Counted from the stretch's first letter, positions 7,478-16,111 are shown. The stretch is DNA of 64,000 nt from UBA2136 sp047635695 (GCA_047635695.1 JBLILN010000003.1:53944-117943), one strand, 5' to 3'. Notes: a model not told the origin generated them from the letters alone. Translations and numbers: made by a program.

Positions 7478-9298
7478 TTAATACAGTCTTTTCACTTGTA
7501 ACAACACGATAAACTCTACATTTTCGTAACTAATATTCTCATCGTTAAACAGTTTACCTGCCATAGGAATACCGCGTATTAAAGGCACACCAGATTCTTT
7601 ATCCACTGCTAAAGTCCTAGTTAAACCTCCAATTACTTTCACCTCACCATCACGTATACGCACCTTCTGGTCAATCACTCTTGTGGTAACCACAGGAACT
7701 TCTGACCCTGTACCGTCAGGTACAACAACAAAGCGTTCTATCTCTGTCATAGGGATTTGCACACTTAATGTGTGAGGCTCACCTTCGTCAGCAACTTGCG
7801 CTGTTACCGCAAACTGCACACCGACGAACTGTGTCTTTTCTTCTGCAGAAGTTGTTGTTGGGTCGATCGTTGTTGGATCACCATCATCTTCAACTTCTTC
7901 AGTAATTAGGAAATATTTTTCGTTACGGCCATCAATCATAATCGCTTTTTGTCTGTCCATAACTTCCATCATTGGTTGCATCAACTGGTATGTTGTACCA
8001 AAGTTTTCAGCAAGATTTACAGCGGCGTCTAGGTTACCACCTACATAATTAGCGGCACCACCATAACCTGTACCTGACATACCAAGTAAACCATTAGAGA
8101 TAGCTGCGGCAATACTGACATTTTGGCCTTTACTTGCAAAACCATAGGTGTCGCCTTCATCGTGGCCTGACTTAATTTCACTACCTTGTTCAAAACCATG
8201 TTTTTTAGCAACGGCAATAATACGTGCTTCAACCATGAGCCTTCTGCTGGCAATATCTTTTACATGACGCACAATTTCGTCTGCACTGTTTAAAACAGAC
8301 TGCGGGGCGCGCATTTGTATCATACCGACTGTACGGTTAATACGTACATAACCACATTCGTATGAACCTGAGTCGCTTGTCTGCTGAACAGCTCCACCGT
8401 CTTCTGCGGCAAGTAAACTTTGCATACCTGACCTCATCTCTTCGCAAGACTTGTCGACAAGTGCTGTAAGGTCTTCTTCTAGGTCATCCCACAAGTTACG
8501 TGTTGAGCTCATTGAAATGTTACCTGAACCACCCGATTCTGTTGAACCGCTTGAACCTTCACCAGAAAAACTTGATGAATAGTTAATGTTTTGTGTTTCT
8601 TTACGCTCTGGCTCGAATAGGTCTAAGATCCACTGACGTTGGGGGAAACCGCCCACACTGTAATGATTACCATTGTCTACAAGTGATAAACCGTGCGGCG
8701 TTAAAACAGCGTCAAAAGCGTCAAGACATGAAATATCTTTAAAACTTGTTGTTACTAGTGTTGTTATCAGCTTTTTCTTGTTTTCTGTAATTACCATGTT
8801 GTAGTTACATTGCTTGGCAAGACCACGTACAATTTGGCTTAAGCTTACGTTCATACCTGGTGCAAATTTTTCAATACGCTTTTCATCTATAGATGGCAGT
8901 ACCAACAGGCGACGTTCGCCTTCACGTACAATTTGAACGGCGTAAACATCTTCAATATAGTTTCTTGTTTGGTTGAAAGCCAGCTCAGAAATAATAAGGT
9001 CTTTTTGCGTGTCTTTTCTTACACCTGTAGCGTAACGTATAGCAAGGTTGTAAACGTTTGAAAGTTTTGACATTGTGTCTTCTAGCGCATATTCACCTTT
9101 TAATGTAAAGGTTGCGTCTGCCTTCATTTGACGTTCAGAAACAGGCTTACCTACACCGATAACAGAGTTACTGACACCCTTGTAGTCTTTATAACCTTCT
9201 ACTGGAGATTCTTTTTGTAAGTAAGAAGCGTCACCACAAGCCACCAAGGTGATAGCCATGGCAAAAATAGTTAATTTCTTCAAGCTTTGTACAAACAT
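7478..9298 (-). CDS. pilN: Outer-membrane lipoprotein secretin, PilN-like
   Basis: A 606-residue secretin with a lipoprotein signal (lipobox LVAC, Cys at about 21). The N-terminal half carries small periplasmic N-domains, with a Gly/Ser-rich loop near 245-265. The C-terminal third has the secretin signature: V-P-V-V-T-T-R-V-I-D-Q-K, the R-D-G-E-V-K-V-I-G-G-L turn, and SGVPLIRGIPMAGKLF (about 536-580). The product forms the outer-membrane ring through which the pilus passes. Secretins of this lipoprotein type (PilN, BfpB, TcpC) belong to type IVB pili, and no separate pilotin is needed. Its ATG overlaps the stop of the TcpQ-like gene by one base. Confidence 0.85.
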   Translation of the reverse strand: MFVQSLKKLTIFAMAITLVACGDASYLQKESPVEGYKDYKGVSNSVIGVGKPVSERQMKADATFTLKGEYALEDTMSKLSNVYNLAIRYATGVRKDTQKDLIISELAFNQTRNYIEDVYAVQIVREGERRLLVLPSIDEKRIEKFAPGMNVSLSQIVRGLAKQCNYNMVITENKKKLITTLVTTSFKDISCLDAFDAVLTPHGLSLVDNGNHYSVGGFPQRQWILDLFEPERKETQNINYSSSFSGEGSSGSTESGGSGNISMSSTRNLWDDLEEDLTALVDKSCEEMRSGMQSLLAAEDGGAVQQTSDSGSYECGYVRINRTVGMIQMRAPQSVLNSADEIVRHVKDIASRRLMVEARIIAVAKKHGFEQGSEIKSGHDEGDTYGFASKGQNVSIAAAISNGLLGMSGTGYGGAANYVGGNLDAAVNLAENFGTTYQLMQPMMEVMDRQKAIMIDGRNEKYFLITEEVEDDGDPTTIDPTTTSAEEKTQFVGVQFAVTAQVADEGEPHTLSVQIPMTEIERFVVVPDGTGSEVPVVTTRVIDQKVRIRDGEVKVIGGLTRTLAVDKESGVPLIRGIPMAGKLFNDENISYENVEFIVLLQVKRLY

Positions 9299-10464
9299 TA
9301 TTTATTCATCCCATCATAACCAAAACGGTTGTTGTGTGTAATTACAATCAATTTACCACCTGGGAAAACTTCATATTTTAAGTTAAACAGGCGCAATAGA
9401 CGTTCTAGTGCAATTGCAAAAGGCTCTTCAATATGTGCAGGCTTAAGGACTTGGTCTAACCCTGCGTAAACACGCAATCTCCACTCGCCTTTACCAGCTT
9501 GGTTAACAATGTTTTCTAAAGCATCAACAAGAGGCACTTCGTCGTAGTGAAGAGAAACCATTGTTTCTTTCAATACGTTTTCAGTCACAGCCACTTCGTC
9601 TAAGTCTCCAACACCTACTGATGATGTCATACCTGCAAGGCGGTGTCCACCCGTTCTGTCAGTGATCACAAGACGCTGTGTGTTGTCATAACGAATAACG
9701 CGTAAAGGTTGGCCACTACGTGTTTGAATACGTGCCACCAATGCGTTTAAGACATTCATAAAAGGCTCTTCGGTGTAAATAGAAATTTCCATTTCAGGTA
9801 AAGCGGCGTTTTGCTCTGCCATATCCCAAACGATTGTCCATTCACCGCCACCAATTTGATCCATCATACGCTGTAAGGCGCGGCGGATAGAAACTTGGTC
9901 TTCACGTAAACGTACAAGGCTGTTGGTCATGTCAAGCGTACGTTGCTGAACAGCGCCTTGTGCAATTTCAATACCTTCACCTGTACGCACAACCTGTGGC
10001 GCTGGTGAAGCATCTGAAGATATAATATTGTAACCTTGGTCTTGGTCGGCGTAAGCACCCTGTGCAGAGCCTTGCCCTTTAACGCGGTTTAAATTACTTT
10101 CGCTGCCAACATGACCGTTAGAAATACGGTTTAATTCACGCTCAAAAGAGTCTTCGCTGCTATAAGCCTGCGCTAAAAGCATTGAGCCTGTCGGTAAACC
10201 ATTCGAATAAGAATCACCGCCTGCTTTTTGGAAGCTTTGAATTTCTGCATCCGTTTTCATACGGTGCTGTGTGTGACTTGGAACAAATACCCCACGTGTG
10301 TCATCGGCATAATTAGGTGCCTGAGTCACTGTCAATGGTGGAACATAACCTGGAACTGGAGCCCCTGGCTGTGCATTTGCGATACTACTTAACAAACAAA
10401 ATACCATCATTAAATTAAATGATGTGACATTTACGTGTTTTTTCAATACATTCTTTTTATACAT
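9298..10464 (-). CDS. pilL: Periplasmic TcpQ/PilL-like secretin partner with two similar domains
   Basis: A 388-residue protein with a signal peptide ending in SSIANA and a low-complexity, Gln/Gly-rich middle. Two related blocks follow, at about residues 183-268 and 301-385. Each begins with a V-x-L-x-x-D/E-x-V-x-x-x-x-A-L pattern, continues through G-x-G-E-W and ends in L-V-I-T or L-I-V-I-T. This is the pattern of the TcpQ/PilL C-terminal domain, which in TCP and IncI thin pili stabilises the secretin. Having two copies is unusual. As first gene of the minus-strand pil operon it starts 111 bp from a divergent gene and overlaps the secretin gene by one base. The symbol is by analogy with IncI. 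Confidence 0.6.
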   Translation of the reverse strand: MYKKNVLKKHVNVTSFNLMMVFCLLSSIANAQPGAPVPGYVPPLTVTQAPNYADDTRGVFVPSHTQHRMKTDAEIQSFQKAGGDSYSNGLPTGSMLLAQAYSSEDSFERELNRISNGHVGSESNLNRVKGQGSAQGAYADQDQGYNIISSDASPAPQVVRTGEGIEIAQGAVQQRTLDMTNSLVRLREDQVSIRRALQRMMDQIGGGEWTIVWDMAEQNAALPEMEISIYTEEPFMNVLNALVARIQTRSGQPLRVIRYDNTQRLVITDRTGGHRLAGMTSSVGVGDLDEVAVTENVLKETMVSLHYDEVPLVDALENIVNQAGKGEWRLRVYAGLDQVLKPAHIEEPFAIALERLLRLFNLKYEVFPGGKLIVITHNNRFGYDGMNK

Positions 10465-10528
10465 ATTTTCCGTTACCGATAGCTATGGTTGATTTGCTCA
10501 GCAAGATTATCATACAATATTAGGGAGT

Positions 10529-10544
10529 GTTAATAAGTATTAAC
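10529..10544. promoter_or_regulatory. Candidate operator in the divergent pil promoter region
   Basis: GTTAATAAGTATTAAC is a palindrome with two perfect 7-bp arms and a 2-bp centre. It lies between the divergent starts of the TcpQ-like gene (10464) and the plus-strand gene (10576). A TATGAT hexamer on the minus strand at about 10511-10516, reading toward the pil operon, could be a -10 box. The site resembles TTAA-N6-TTAA, one base short of the CtrA spacing TTAA-N7-TTAA. Confidence 0.4.
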
Positions 10545-10575
10545 TAAATAACCAAGAAGGTGTTGTAAAAAAACC

Positions 10576-11955
10576 ATGTATGATCCGCGTTTCAGATTCA
10601 CTCTCCTTATAATTCTTATAGCTACCGTGATTAGTGTCAGCATATTGACCTATTATGTTTTTTACGAGGGCCTCAATTGGACTATCTATATATCTGGCGT
10701 TTTAAATATTGGTGGCTCTGTTTTGGGTGGTATGGCCTTCATATGGCTCTGCACAAAATTCATTACTTTTAATAAAAATAAAATCACTGGCTTTGAAGCA
10801 AGTTATATTGATGAAACAGGTACTGGGTTCAATTTCCCTGTCTCGCTGAGCAAGTTTATCCCTGATATTATCGCAGCACCCTATACTATTAAGGACCTAA
10901 GCCCTCTGGAAGCCGAATTAATTGGCTTCTTAAACGCCTACCGTAACTGGCCACTTGATATTTCGGGCCAGGTTAACAAAACCCTTTATCAGCATGCTAT
11001 AGAACAATGGCACGCCATGAAACTAACACCAGGCACAGGCCCACTACACCGTGCAGCAGCGCTTGCACAAGACCTAGGCCTTATTTATGCTTATATTGAA
11101 AAGCGTAAAAAGTACCCTTATTCACAATTTTGGAAACGTGACAAAGTATCATTTAGCAGACGCTGTGTCGAACACGGTGGCCTCAGTGCAACAATTTTAG
11201 CCACAATGCCAACCTTTAAAGATTTAGGCCATGACGAAAAGTCTAACCAAAAATTCAGACGTGCCATTTTAACGGCCATTCGTTACAGAGACAACCCAAC
11301 AAGTATTCCCGCAAATTGTGACCCTCTGGGTAAGGATATATACGAAGCACTTCACAAAGCGTACCAGAAATCGTTAGAATCGCCAGAAACGGATGGCTTT
11401 AACCCGACAGAAAGCCAAGTTAAAACGTTTAACCATGAAATTTATTCCTACTTTCAGGGTGTCTTGAAAGAACTTGATGTTAACCCAGCCAACATAACTA
11501 AAGACAGCGATGGTGTTTATATTGGTAACGGCGTGCTTTTAATTTCTTTTAGTAAAATTGTACAGCGCTACGCACGCCTCCTTACACCCACAAGTCGTGG
11601 TAATTTCCAGCTGTGGGAGGTCGATGCACAAGAACATATTTCATGGCCTTACTTTATCCAAGCCTTTAAAGACATTGGTGCCTACCAAGAAAGCTGGGAA
11701 AACATTACCGCCTGTAAAGGGGGGACATTTGCCCTTAAAGCCAATGAGATTAGCTTCCCTCACGCTATTTTTATAAAAATTGACACTGAAACATTCCCTG
11801 AACTTAGACAGTCCATGGATACCTACCCTACATGGCAAGGTATTATTGAAGTGCAAAAAACTGAGGGTGCCCTTATAAAGGAAGTACAGCTTAAAGTACG
11901 TAATATTGATGATATGATTAAAGATGTTTATGACGACCAGCCAATAGCTAGCTAA
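10576..11955 (+). CDS. Membrane-anchored protein with possible HD/TraI_2-like region
   Basis: A 459-residue protein, the only plus-strand gene in the first 17 kb. Two membrane helices occupy about residues 8-29 and 37-62; the rest is soluble and probably cytoplasmic. Segments such as LHRAAALAQDLGL (~152) and EHGGLSATILATMPTF (~196), plus a C-terminal stretch starting GNGVLLISFSKIV (~318), loosely recall the HD-like TraI_2 region of conjugative MobH proteins, but a full set of metal-binding His/Asp is not evident. A DotM/TrbA-type coupling partner is an alternative suggested by the two N-terminal helices and the neighbouring coupling ATPase; I see no DotM signature. An AGAAGG lies 15 nt before the ATG. 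Confidence 0.4.
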   Translation: MYDPRFRFTLLIILIATVISVSILTYYVFYEGLNWTIYISGVLNIGGSVLGGMAFIWLCTKFITFNKNKITGFEASYIDETGTGFNFPVSLSKFIPDIIAAPYTIKDLSPLEAELIGFLNAYRNWPLDISGQVNKTLYQHAIEQWHAMKLTPGTGPLHRAAALAQDLGLIYAYIEKRKKYPYSQFWKRDKVSFSRRCVEHGGLSATILATMPTFKDLGHDEKSNQKFRRAILTAIRYRDNPTSIPANCDPLGKDIYEALHKAYQKSLESPETDGFNPTESQVKTFNHEIYSYFQGVLKELDVNPANITKDSDGVYIGNGVLLISFSKIVQRYARLLTPTSRGNFQLWEVDAQEHISWPYFIQAFKDIGAYQESWENITACKGGTFALKANEISFPHAIFIKIDTETFPELRQSMDTYPTWQGIIEVQKTEGALIKEVQLKVRNIDDMIKDVYDDQPIAS

Positions 11956-11963
11956 CGCAGGCA

Positions 11964-11996
11964 TAAAAAAAGCCTCCAACATGGAGGCTTTTTTTA
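11964..11996. terminator. Bidirectional terminator between convergent genes
   Basis: The perfect stem AAGCCTCC/GGAGGCTT has an AACAT-type loop and is flanked by an A run on the left and a T run on the right. It can terminate both the plus-strand gene ending at 11955 and the minus-strand gene ending at 12006. Confidence 0.88.
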
Positions 11997-12005
11997 TGTG
12001 TAGAT

Positions 12006-12323
12006 TTACTGGTGAACACCGCCACCACTTCTGGCTGTGTCCTGAATTATTCTTTCAGTACCTTCACCAAGATCTTCATTTAAGACAAATGTTGCAAAGA
12101 AGTAATAGCAACCACCGTCTAGCTTTTTCTTCACTGTAACAGTCCACTTAGGTGTAAAACCTGTCAAACCTGTTGTAATCTTCATTAAGTATTTTGTTGA
12201 AACCGTAATAGGGCGACAAGCCTCTACATATTGGTCTTCTCCCTCGGCCTTCATAACAGCACCAACCCACCAAGCTATAAATAGCACCGAAATAAACAAA
12301 AACATCGTTTTAGCAAAATCCAT
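12006..12323 (-). CDS. Small membrane-anchored protein of the coupling cluster, unknown
   Basis: A 105-residue protein with one N-terminal hydrophobic helix (about 5-22), then a small domain with two cysteines (EACRP, GGCYYF) that would be periplasmic and could pair in a disulfide. The Cys arrangement fits a substrate of the DsbC-like protein encoded upstream. I do not recognise the family. It ends the run of minus-strand genes that starts at 17460, and a ~105 bp gap with no terminator separates it from the gene upstream, so it may be co-transcribed. Confidence 0.55.
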   Translation of the reverse strand: MDFAKTMFLFISVLFIAWWVGAVMKAEGEDQYVEACRPITVSTKYLMKITTGLTGFTPKWTVTVKKKLDGGCYYFFATFVLNEDLGEGTERIIQDTARSGGGVHQ

Positions 12324-12428
12324 AAAAAACCTTCTCCATTAATCTATAAGCGTAAAAAATACCCAAAAACCTAACAAAAGTAAACGACTTATGTAAAGCT
12401 TTTGGGTATCTATTAATTGACGCGTGAC

Positions 12429-12962
12429 TTAAAAGCCATCTACTTGATCCGCTGTGTCCTTCGCCGCTTCAGCTGGCTTAGCAGCTGATTCTTTAGCTAC
12501 AGGTGCAGCTTCTTTAACCTTTGCTTCCGCTTTAACTTCGGCTTTCGGCTCTGCTTTAGGCGCTGCTTTTTTCTCAGCAGGCTTTGGTTTTTGCTTTTTA
12601 CGCTCTACTATTTCGTAGCGCTGCGCAATACGAGAAATAAAGTTTGTACCACCTAGGTCAATATTATGACGATCAATACATTCCTTAAGCTTATCGGCCA
12701 TAAAACCAACGCTCTCATTGAAATCTTTTTGTGTTTGTTCAAAATCTTCACGGCTACTTTTAGCAATATAACCCCTTGTTTGGCGATCCGCCACTACAAG
12801 CAGGTGTTCCCACAGGCGTGCAAAGTTAATCATATCCGTACCTTCTGGTGTTGTACGAATTACGACCTCTGCAAAATTACCGTGGCGTTCAAGCTGTGAC
12901 TTTTGATTGTCTAGACGGGCTTGATATTGATTTTTAGCGTGTTCTCTACCTTGTGTTGTCAT
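12429..12962 (-). CDS. Cytoplasmic protein with Lys/Ala/Glu/Pro-rich tail, unknown
   Basis: A 177-residue soluble protein with no signal peptide or membrane helix. Residues 1-115 form a mostly helical domain (INFARLWEHLLVVADRQTRGYIAKS). The last ~60 residues are low complexity, built from repeated K, A, E and P with units such as PKAEPKAE and KAEAKVKE. Such tails are often flexible linkers or adaptor surfaces. It lies between small membrane proteins of the coupling-ATPase cluster, so an adaptor or substrate role is possible but only a guess. A 260 bp non-coding stretch with a terminator separates it from the lipoprotein gene upstream. Confidence 0.55.
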   Translation of the reverse strand: MTTQGREHAKNQYQARLDNQKSQLERHGNFAEVVIRTTPEGTDMINFARLWEHLLVVADRQTRGYIAKSSREDFEQTQKDFNESVGFMADKLKECIDRHNIDLGGTNFISRIAQRYEIVERKKQKPKPAEKKAAPKAEPKAEVKAEAKVKEAAPVAKESAAKPAEAAKDTADQVDGF

Positions 12963-13173
12963 AAATGACCCCTTTTCATCAGTTTTCAGTTTTATTTTTC
13001 AGTCGTCTCTATAAATTAAGACGAATACAGTTTGATAAATTGCCTAAATTCTTTATTAGGACAAAATTAGATATGGGTATGATTCTCATCATTACAATAC
13101 CTTCCATACAAAATAATCTTTTTAAAGACAAACAAGCAACATAATTATTCATTTCTGTGTAACTTAAGACACA

Positions 13174-13197
13174 AAAAAAGCACCCGCAGGTGCTTTT
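13174..13197 (-). terminator. Terminator after the Q-rich lipoprotein gene
   Basis: On the minus strand AAAGCACC pairs with GGTGCTTT around a short loop and is followed by a run of seven Ts, 27 bp after the stop codon of the lipoprotein gene. Confidence 0.82.
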
Positions 13198-13223
13198 AAA
13201 TAATAACGATCTGTAAAATAAAA

Positions 13224-14114
13224 TTATTTTGTCACGATAATTTCAATTTGGTTACGTGTCATATGCTTTGCAGGCATGGAAGCAATCGGCATATTATCCA
13301 CCTTTGTTACTTTTGAAAGGTATTTGCTAACCGCACGTACACGTTCTCTAAATTCCTTAGAAGAAGGGTTGGCTCCGCGTGCATAAATTGCCGCAGGCTT
13401 TTTACCTGAAAGGGCATTAATAACTTCACGTGAAGATGTTAATTGTTCGCGTCCTGGCCATACTTTGCCTGACTCATAATTAATAGTCCAAATAGAAACA
13501 GAACTTTCAGCTGCGTTATGTGACTTGTCTTGTGAATCAGCGATACTTGGCATACCACCAAAAGCGGTAATAGGTGCACGCCCTGCTGTGACATTTCTTG
13601 CCACACCAAGTGATGACGTTACACGGTTATCTTTGTAAGAAACAGGTTGGTAACCACCACGGTTAGAAACAGGTGCTTGCCTTGCATAAGGCCTCTTCAC
13701 GATAGGTAATGTTTGTGGTTGAGCTTGATTAGAATTATATGACATTGGCTGAAAACCACCTTGAGGTGCCGAGGCTTCGTCATTATTCATAACGCCATTG
13801 CTCATACGAGAAAGTTCGTTACGTTCTATAAGCTGCATACGGCGGTCTAAGCGGATCATGGCACGCTCAACACGGCGTACACGTTCTACAAGTGTATTAA
13901 CCTTATCAACCGTTTCGTTTGTATCAGGGCGTACATATACAGGCGCTTGTTGTTGCTGCTGTTGCTGCTGCATCATTTGTGGTGCGGCTTGCTGCTGTGT
14001 GTACATTGGTTGTTCTTGGTGATAATAGGACGACTGTGACTGGTCTGGCACAAAGTTTGGGATACAGCCCGCGAGAGCCATTGAAACACAAAAGATACCT
14101 GCAATTTTCTTCAT
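13224..14114 (-). CDS. Gln-rich lipoprotein of the secretion/coupling cluster
   Basis: A 296-residue lipoprotein: the signal peptide ends in the lipobox LAGC (Cys at 17). Next come a Gln-rich stretch with an uninterrupted Q run (about 45-60), a short coiled coil (about 65-100, VDKVNTLVERVRRVERAMIRL) and a linker. The C-terminal domain of about 90 residues (EQLTSSREVINALSG ... RVRAVSKYLSKV) has the rhythm of an OmpA-like or DotK/IcmN-like peptidoglycan-binding domain, though the key Asp/Arg pair is not clear. A coiled-coil outer-membrane lipoprotein suits the periplasmic part of a secretion machine. Function is inferred; the lipoprotein nature is clear. Confidence 0.6.
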   Translation of the reverse strand: MKKIAGIFCVSMALAGCIPNFVPDQSQSSYYHQEQPMYTQQQAAPQMMQQQQQQQQAPVYVRPDTNETVDKVNTLVERVRRVERAMIRLDRRMQLIERNELSRMSNGVMNNDEASAPQGGFQPMSYNSNQAQPQTLPIVKRPYARQAPVSNRGGYQPVSYKDNRVTSSLGVARNVTAGRAPITAFGGMPSIADSQDKSHNAAESSVSIWTINYESGKVWPGREQLTSSREVINALSGKKPAAIYARGANPSSKEFRERVRAVSKYLSKVTKVDNMPIASMPAKHMTRNQIEIIVTK

Positions 14115-14340
14115 TTTATTCGTCCATTTTTATTTTTTTACCTAAAAAACACTCAACCTAAAAGTTAAATATAGACAAACATTACATTTTGAGGGCTTCA
14201 AAATCAAGTAATAAAACACAATCATCCAAAGAAAATACAAGTGGTGGCTATAAATATGACCTATAACTTAAATATATTGCCACAGCAATGGTTCACAAGA
14301 ATAATCAGCAAGCCAAGGGCTATTAAGCGACATCATCTAA

Positions 14341-14406
14341 CAAAAGGGTTGAATATTAAATACGAAGAAAAACTTTTTTGACAAAAGAGTTTGAATTAAA
14401 TACGAG
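14341..14406. repeat. Imperfect direct repeat overlapping a gene end
   Basis: CAAAAGGGTTGAATATTAAA plus TACGAA at 14341-14366 recurs, with small changes, at 14382-14406. The second copy contains the stop codon of the 92-residue membrane protein gene, so the first copy looks like a decayed duplication of that gene's 3' end. Confidence 0.5.
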
Positions 14407-14674
14407 ATATAAAGAAATCACGCACTGTGGCAAAAATGATATTAAACACACGCCCAATACTGCGCAACACAAGCCAAATACCCATACCAATAAAAAAGAT
14501 CGTTTTATATGAATAGTCAATGGTGCCGTGGAAGATATTGCTCGCTAAGTCTAACAACTTGCCCTCTTTAACCTTCGCCCAGAAGGCTAAAACGGCCATT
14601 ACCAATAAAAACATAATAAAAACCTTTAAGGCAGGTTCTAGATAGTTCACGTATATTTCTGCAAATTCTTTCAC
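14396..14674 (-). CDS. Small two-helix membrane protein downstream of the coupling ATPase
   Basis: A 92-residue protein with two hydrophobic helices (about 17-35 and 58-76) joined by a charged segment; the C-terminus is basic. It starts 21 bp after the coupling ATPase stop and is probably co-transcribed with it. The size and topology would suit an accessory subunit that holds the anchor-less ATPase to the membrane, but no family is recognised. A partial repeat of its 3' end lies just downstream. Confidence 0.6.
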   Translation of the reverse strand: MKEFAEIYVNYLEPALKVFIMFLLVMAVLAFWAKVKEGKLLDLASNIFHGTIDYSYKTIFFIGMGIWLVLRSIGRVFNIIFATVRDFFISRI

Positions 14675-14695
14675 TTTTCCCCCTTAATGACGCTG

Positions 14696-16111
14696 TTATT
14701 TATCGGTAGAGAATGCATTATATTTCGATGCAATGTCAAGCCCTTGCTTATCGGGCATGCGGAACCTCGGAAAATCGAGCTCTTTGTTATCGTTATTAAA
14801 GCTCAATAACGGCACCTGAATTTTAACCACACTGTTACGGCCAATATATAAAGCTTCACCATCTTTGAGCGTTCTAAAATCTTCAGGCCTTACAATTTTA
14901 TCGTAAGCATAGCTAATAGATTTACCAAAACCACGCCCACGCCCACCAGCACGCAAAGAAGATGAATCGTCATCGCCCGAGGCAAAGCTTAAGGACTCAC
15001 TAAAGCTTTCACTGACGCTTTTTTGTAAGGACTCACCTGCAATCTGGCTCATAACTTCGCAAGACTCTGATTCCTGCAATAGGAATGAAATTTTATTCCA
15101 AGTATTACCAAAAATTTTCGCCGCAAAGTCATCACTTAAACCGCGGTCCTTATCCTTCAACGAAGAATAGGTTTGAATAAATGGGAACAAGCAAATATTA
15201 CTGGAACGTGCCTGCTCAAATACAGGGGCAAGTGACGATTGCGCATAAGACGAAAACTCATCCATAAGAATAAGGAATGTTGGTGACGGCTTATAGTCAT
15301 CATTTTGTACCTGACCAATAGCTGTACGAATGTCGGACACTAAAAACTTTGCAAAATCGACAGCAATCTCACTCTTTGAAAGCATCGGCAATGACACGTA
15401 AACAAGCAAGTTGTTTTTAATAGCGTCGTAAATATCCAACTCGGGGCTATATTCATTCAACACCTTACCGGCTTCGTTCACGTAATATGAATGCAAGCGA
15501 GAGGCAAGGTCACCAAAGGTGTGTTGCATCTTCTTCTCATTAATAATTTGCTGACCTGTACGCCTGTCTATTTCCATCATTTGATCGAGGAAAATTTTAA
15601 AATCTCGATATTCTTTTGTTTCTTTAGGGCCGTTTTTAAACATCCAGCGCATCGCTGATTCATTCGACATTAAAACGTTAAGGTCACCAAAGTTAAAAGG
15701 CAAGCCAATGGCCGTCAACATACCCGCAATTGCACGCATACCACGCGCAGCTTGCCCCCTAAAGTAAGGGTCACCTTTGCCGTCAAGCAATTGCATAATA
15801 CGGCTGGTTATTTCATCGTTATCACCACGCAACAGCGGGTTATATGTATTTGAAATAGTTGAATCGGAAATGTTAATAATACGTACATCTTGCCAGCGGT
15901 CATGTTGGCGCGCCAAGTTAAGGAATTTTAAAATTTCCTCACGGTTTGCCTTACCATCAATATGGATAGCACCACCGCCACACATCATCTGTTGCTTTAA
16001 AATCAGGTTTAGAAAGTTAGATTTACCACCACCCGTTGCCGCAATACCAAGGCAGTGTCTTGTCATAAGGTTTGAGCTAATATTTAAGCTATCAAATTCA
16101 TTTTCACTCAA
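14696..16111 (-). CDS. Type IV coupling ATPase (TraD/TraG/DotL/TrbC-like) lacking a membrane anchor
   Basis: A 471-residue P-loop ATPase. Walker A (ATGGGKS) is already at residues 25-31, followed by the VirD4/TraG-type IHIDGKAN segment. Walker B is LILMDEF (~279), followed by SSYAQSSLAPVFEQARSS and FIQTYSSLKD, typical of coupling proteins. A Ser/Gly-rich insert (about 365-395) precedes the C-terminal strands. These enzymes bring substrates to a type IV secretion channel. Full-length members have two N-terminal membrane helices before Walker A; here they are absent, but the 108-residue gene overlapping it by 4 bp (ATGA) encodes exactly such a pair. It follows a DsbC-like gene, as trbC follows trbB in IncI plasmids. 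DotL is near 780 residues, so this is a short form. Confidence 0.82.
   Translation of the reverse strand: MSENEFDSLNISSNLMTRHCLGIAATGGGKSNFLNLILKQQMMCGGGAIHIDGKANREEILKFLNLARQHDRWQDVRIINISDSTISNTYNPLLRGDNDEITSRIMQLLDGKGDPYFRGQAARGMRAIAGMLTAIGLPFNFGDLNVLMSNESAMRWMFKNGPKETKEYRDFKIFLDQMMEIDRRTGQQIINEKKMQHTFGDLASRLHSYYVNEAGKVLNEYSPELDIYDAIKNNLLVYVSLPMLSKSEIAVDFAKFLVSDIRTAIGQVQNDDYKPSPTFLILMDEFSSYAQSSLAPVFEQARSSNICLFPFIQTYSSLKDKDRGLSDDFAAKIFGNTWNKISFLLQESESCEVMSQIAGESLQKSVSESFSESLSFASGDDDSSSLRAGGRGRGFGKSISYAYDKIVRPEDFRTLKDGEALYIGRNSVVKIQVPLLSFNNDNKELDFPRFRMPDKQGLDIASKYNAFSTDK

Noticed and set aside
13425..13445. Palindrome ACTTCACGTGAAGA inside the lipoprotein gene as a third parS
   Set aside because: Only the central TTCACGTGAA matches the consensus (10 of 16), and it lies in a coding sequence 24 kb from parAB.
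13919..14161. CRISPR-like or repetitive element at the CTG/TTG-rich stretch in the lipoprotein gene
   Set aside because: The repeats are Gln codons of a poly-Q segment in the minus-strand gene, with no spacers.
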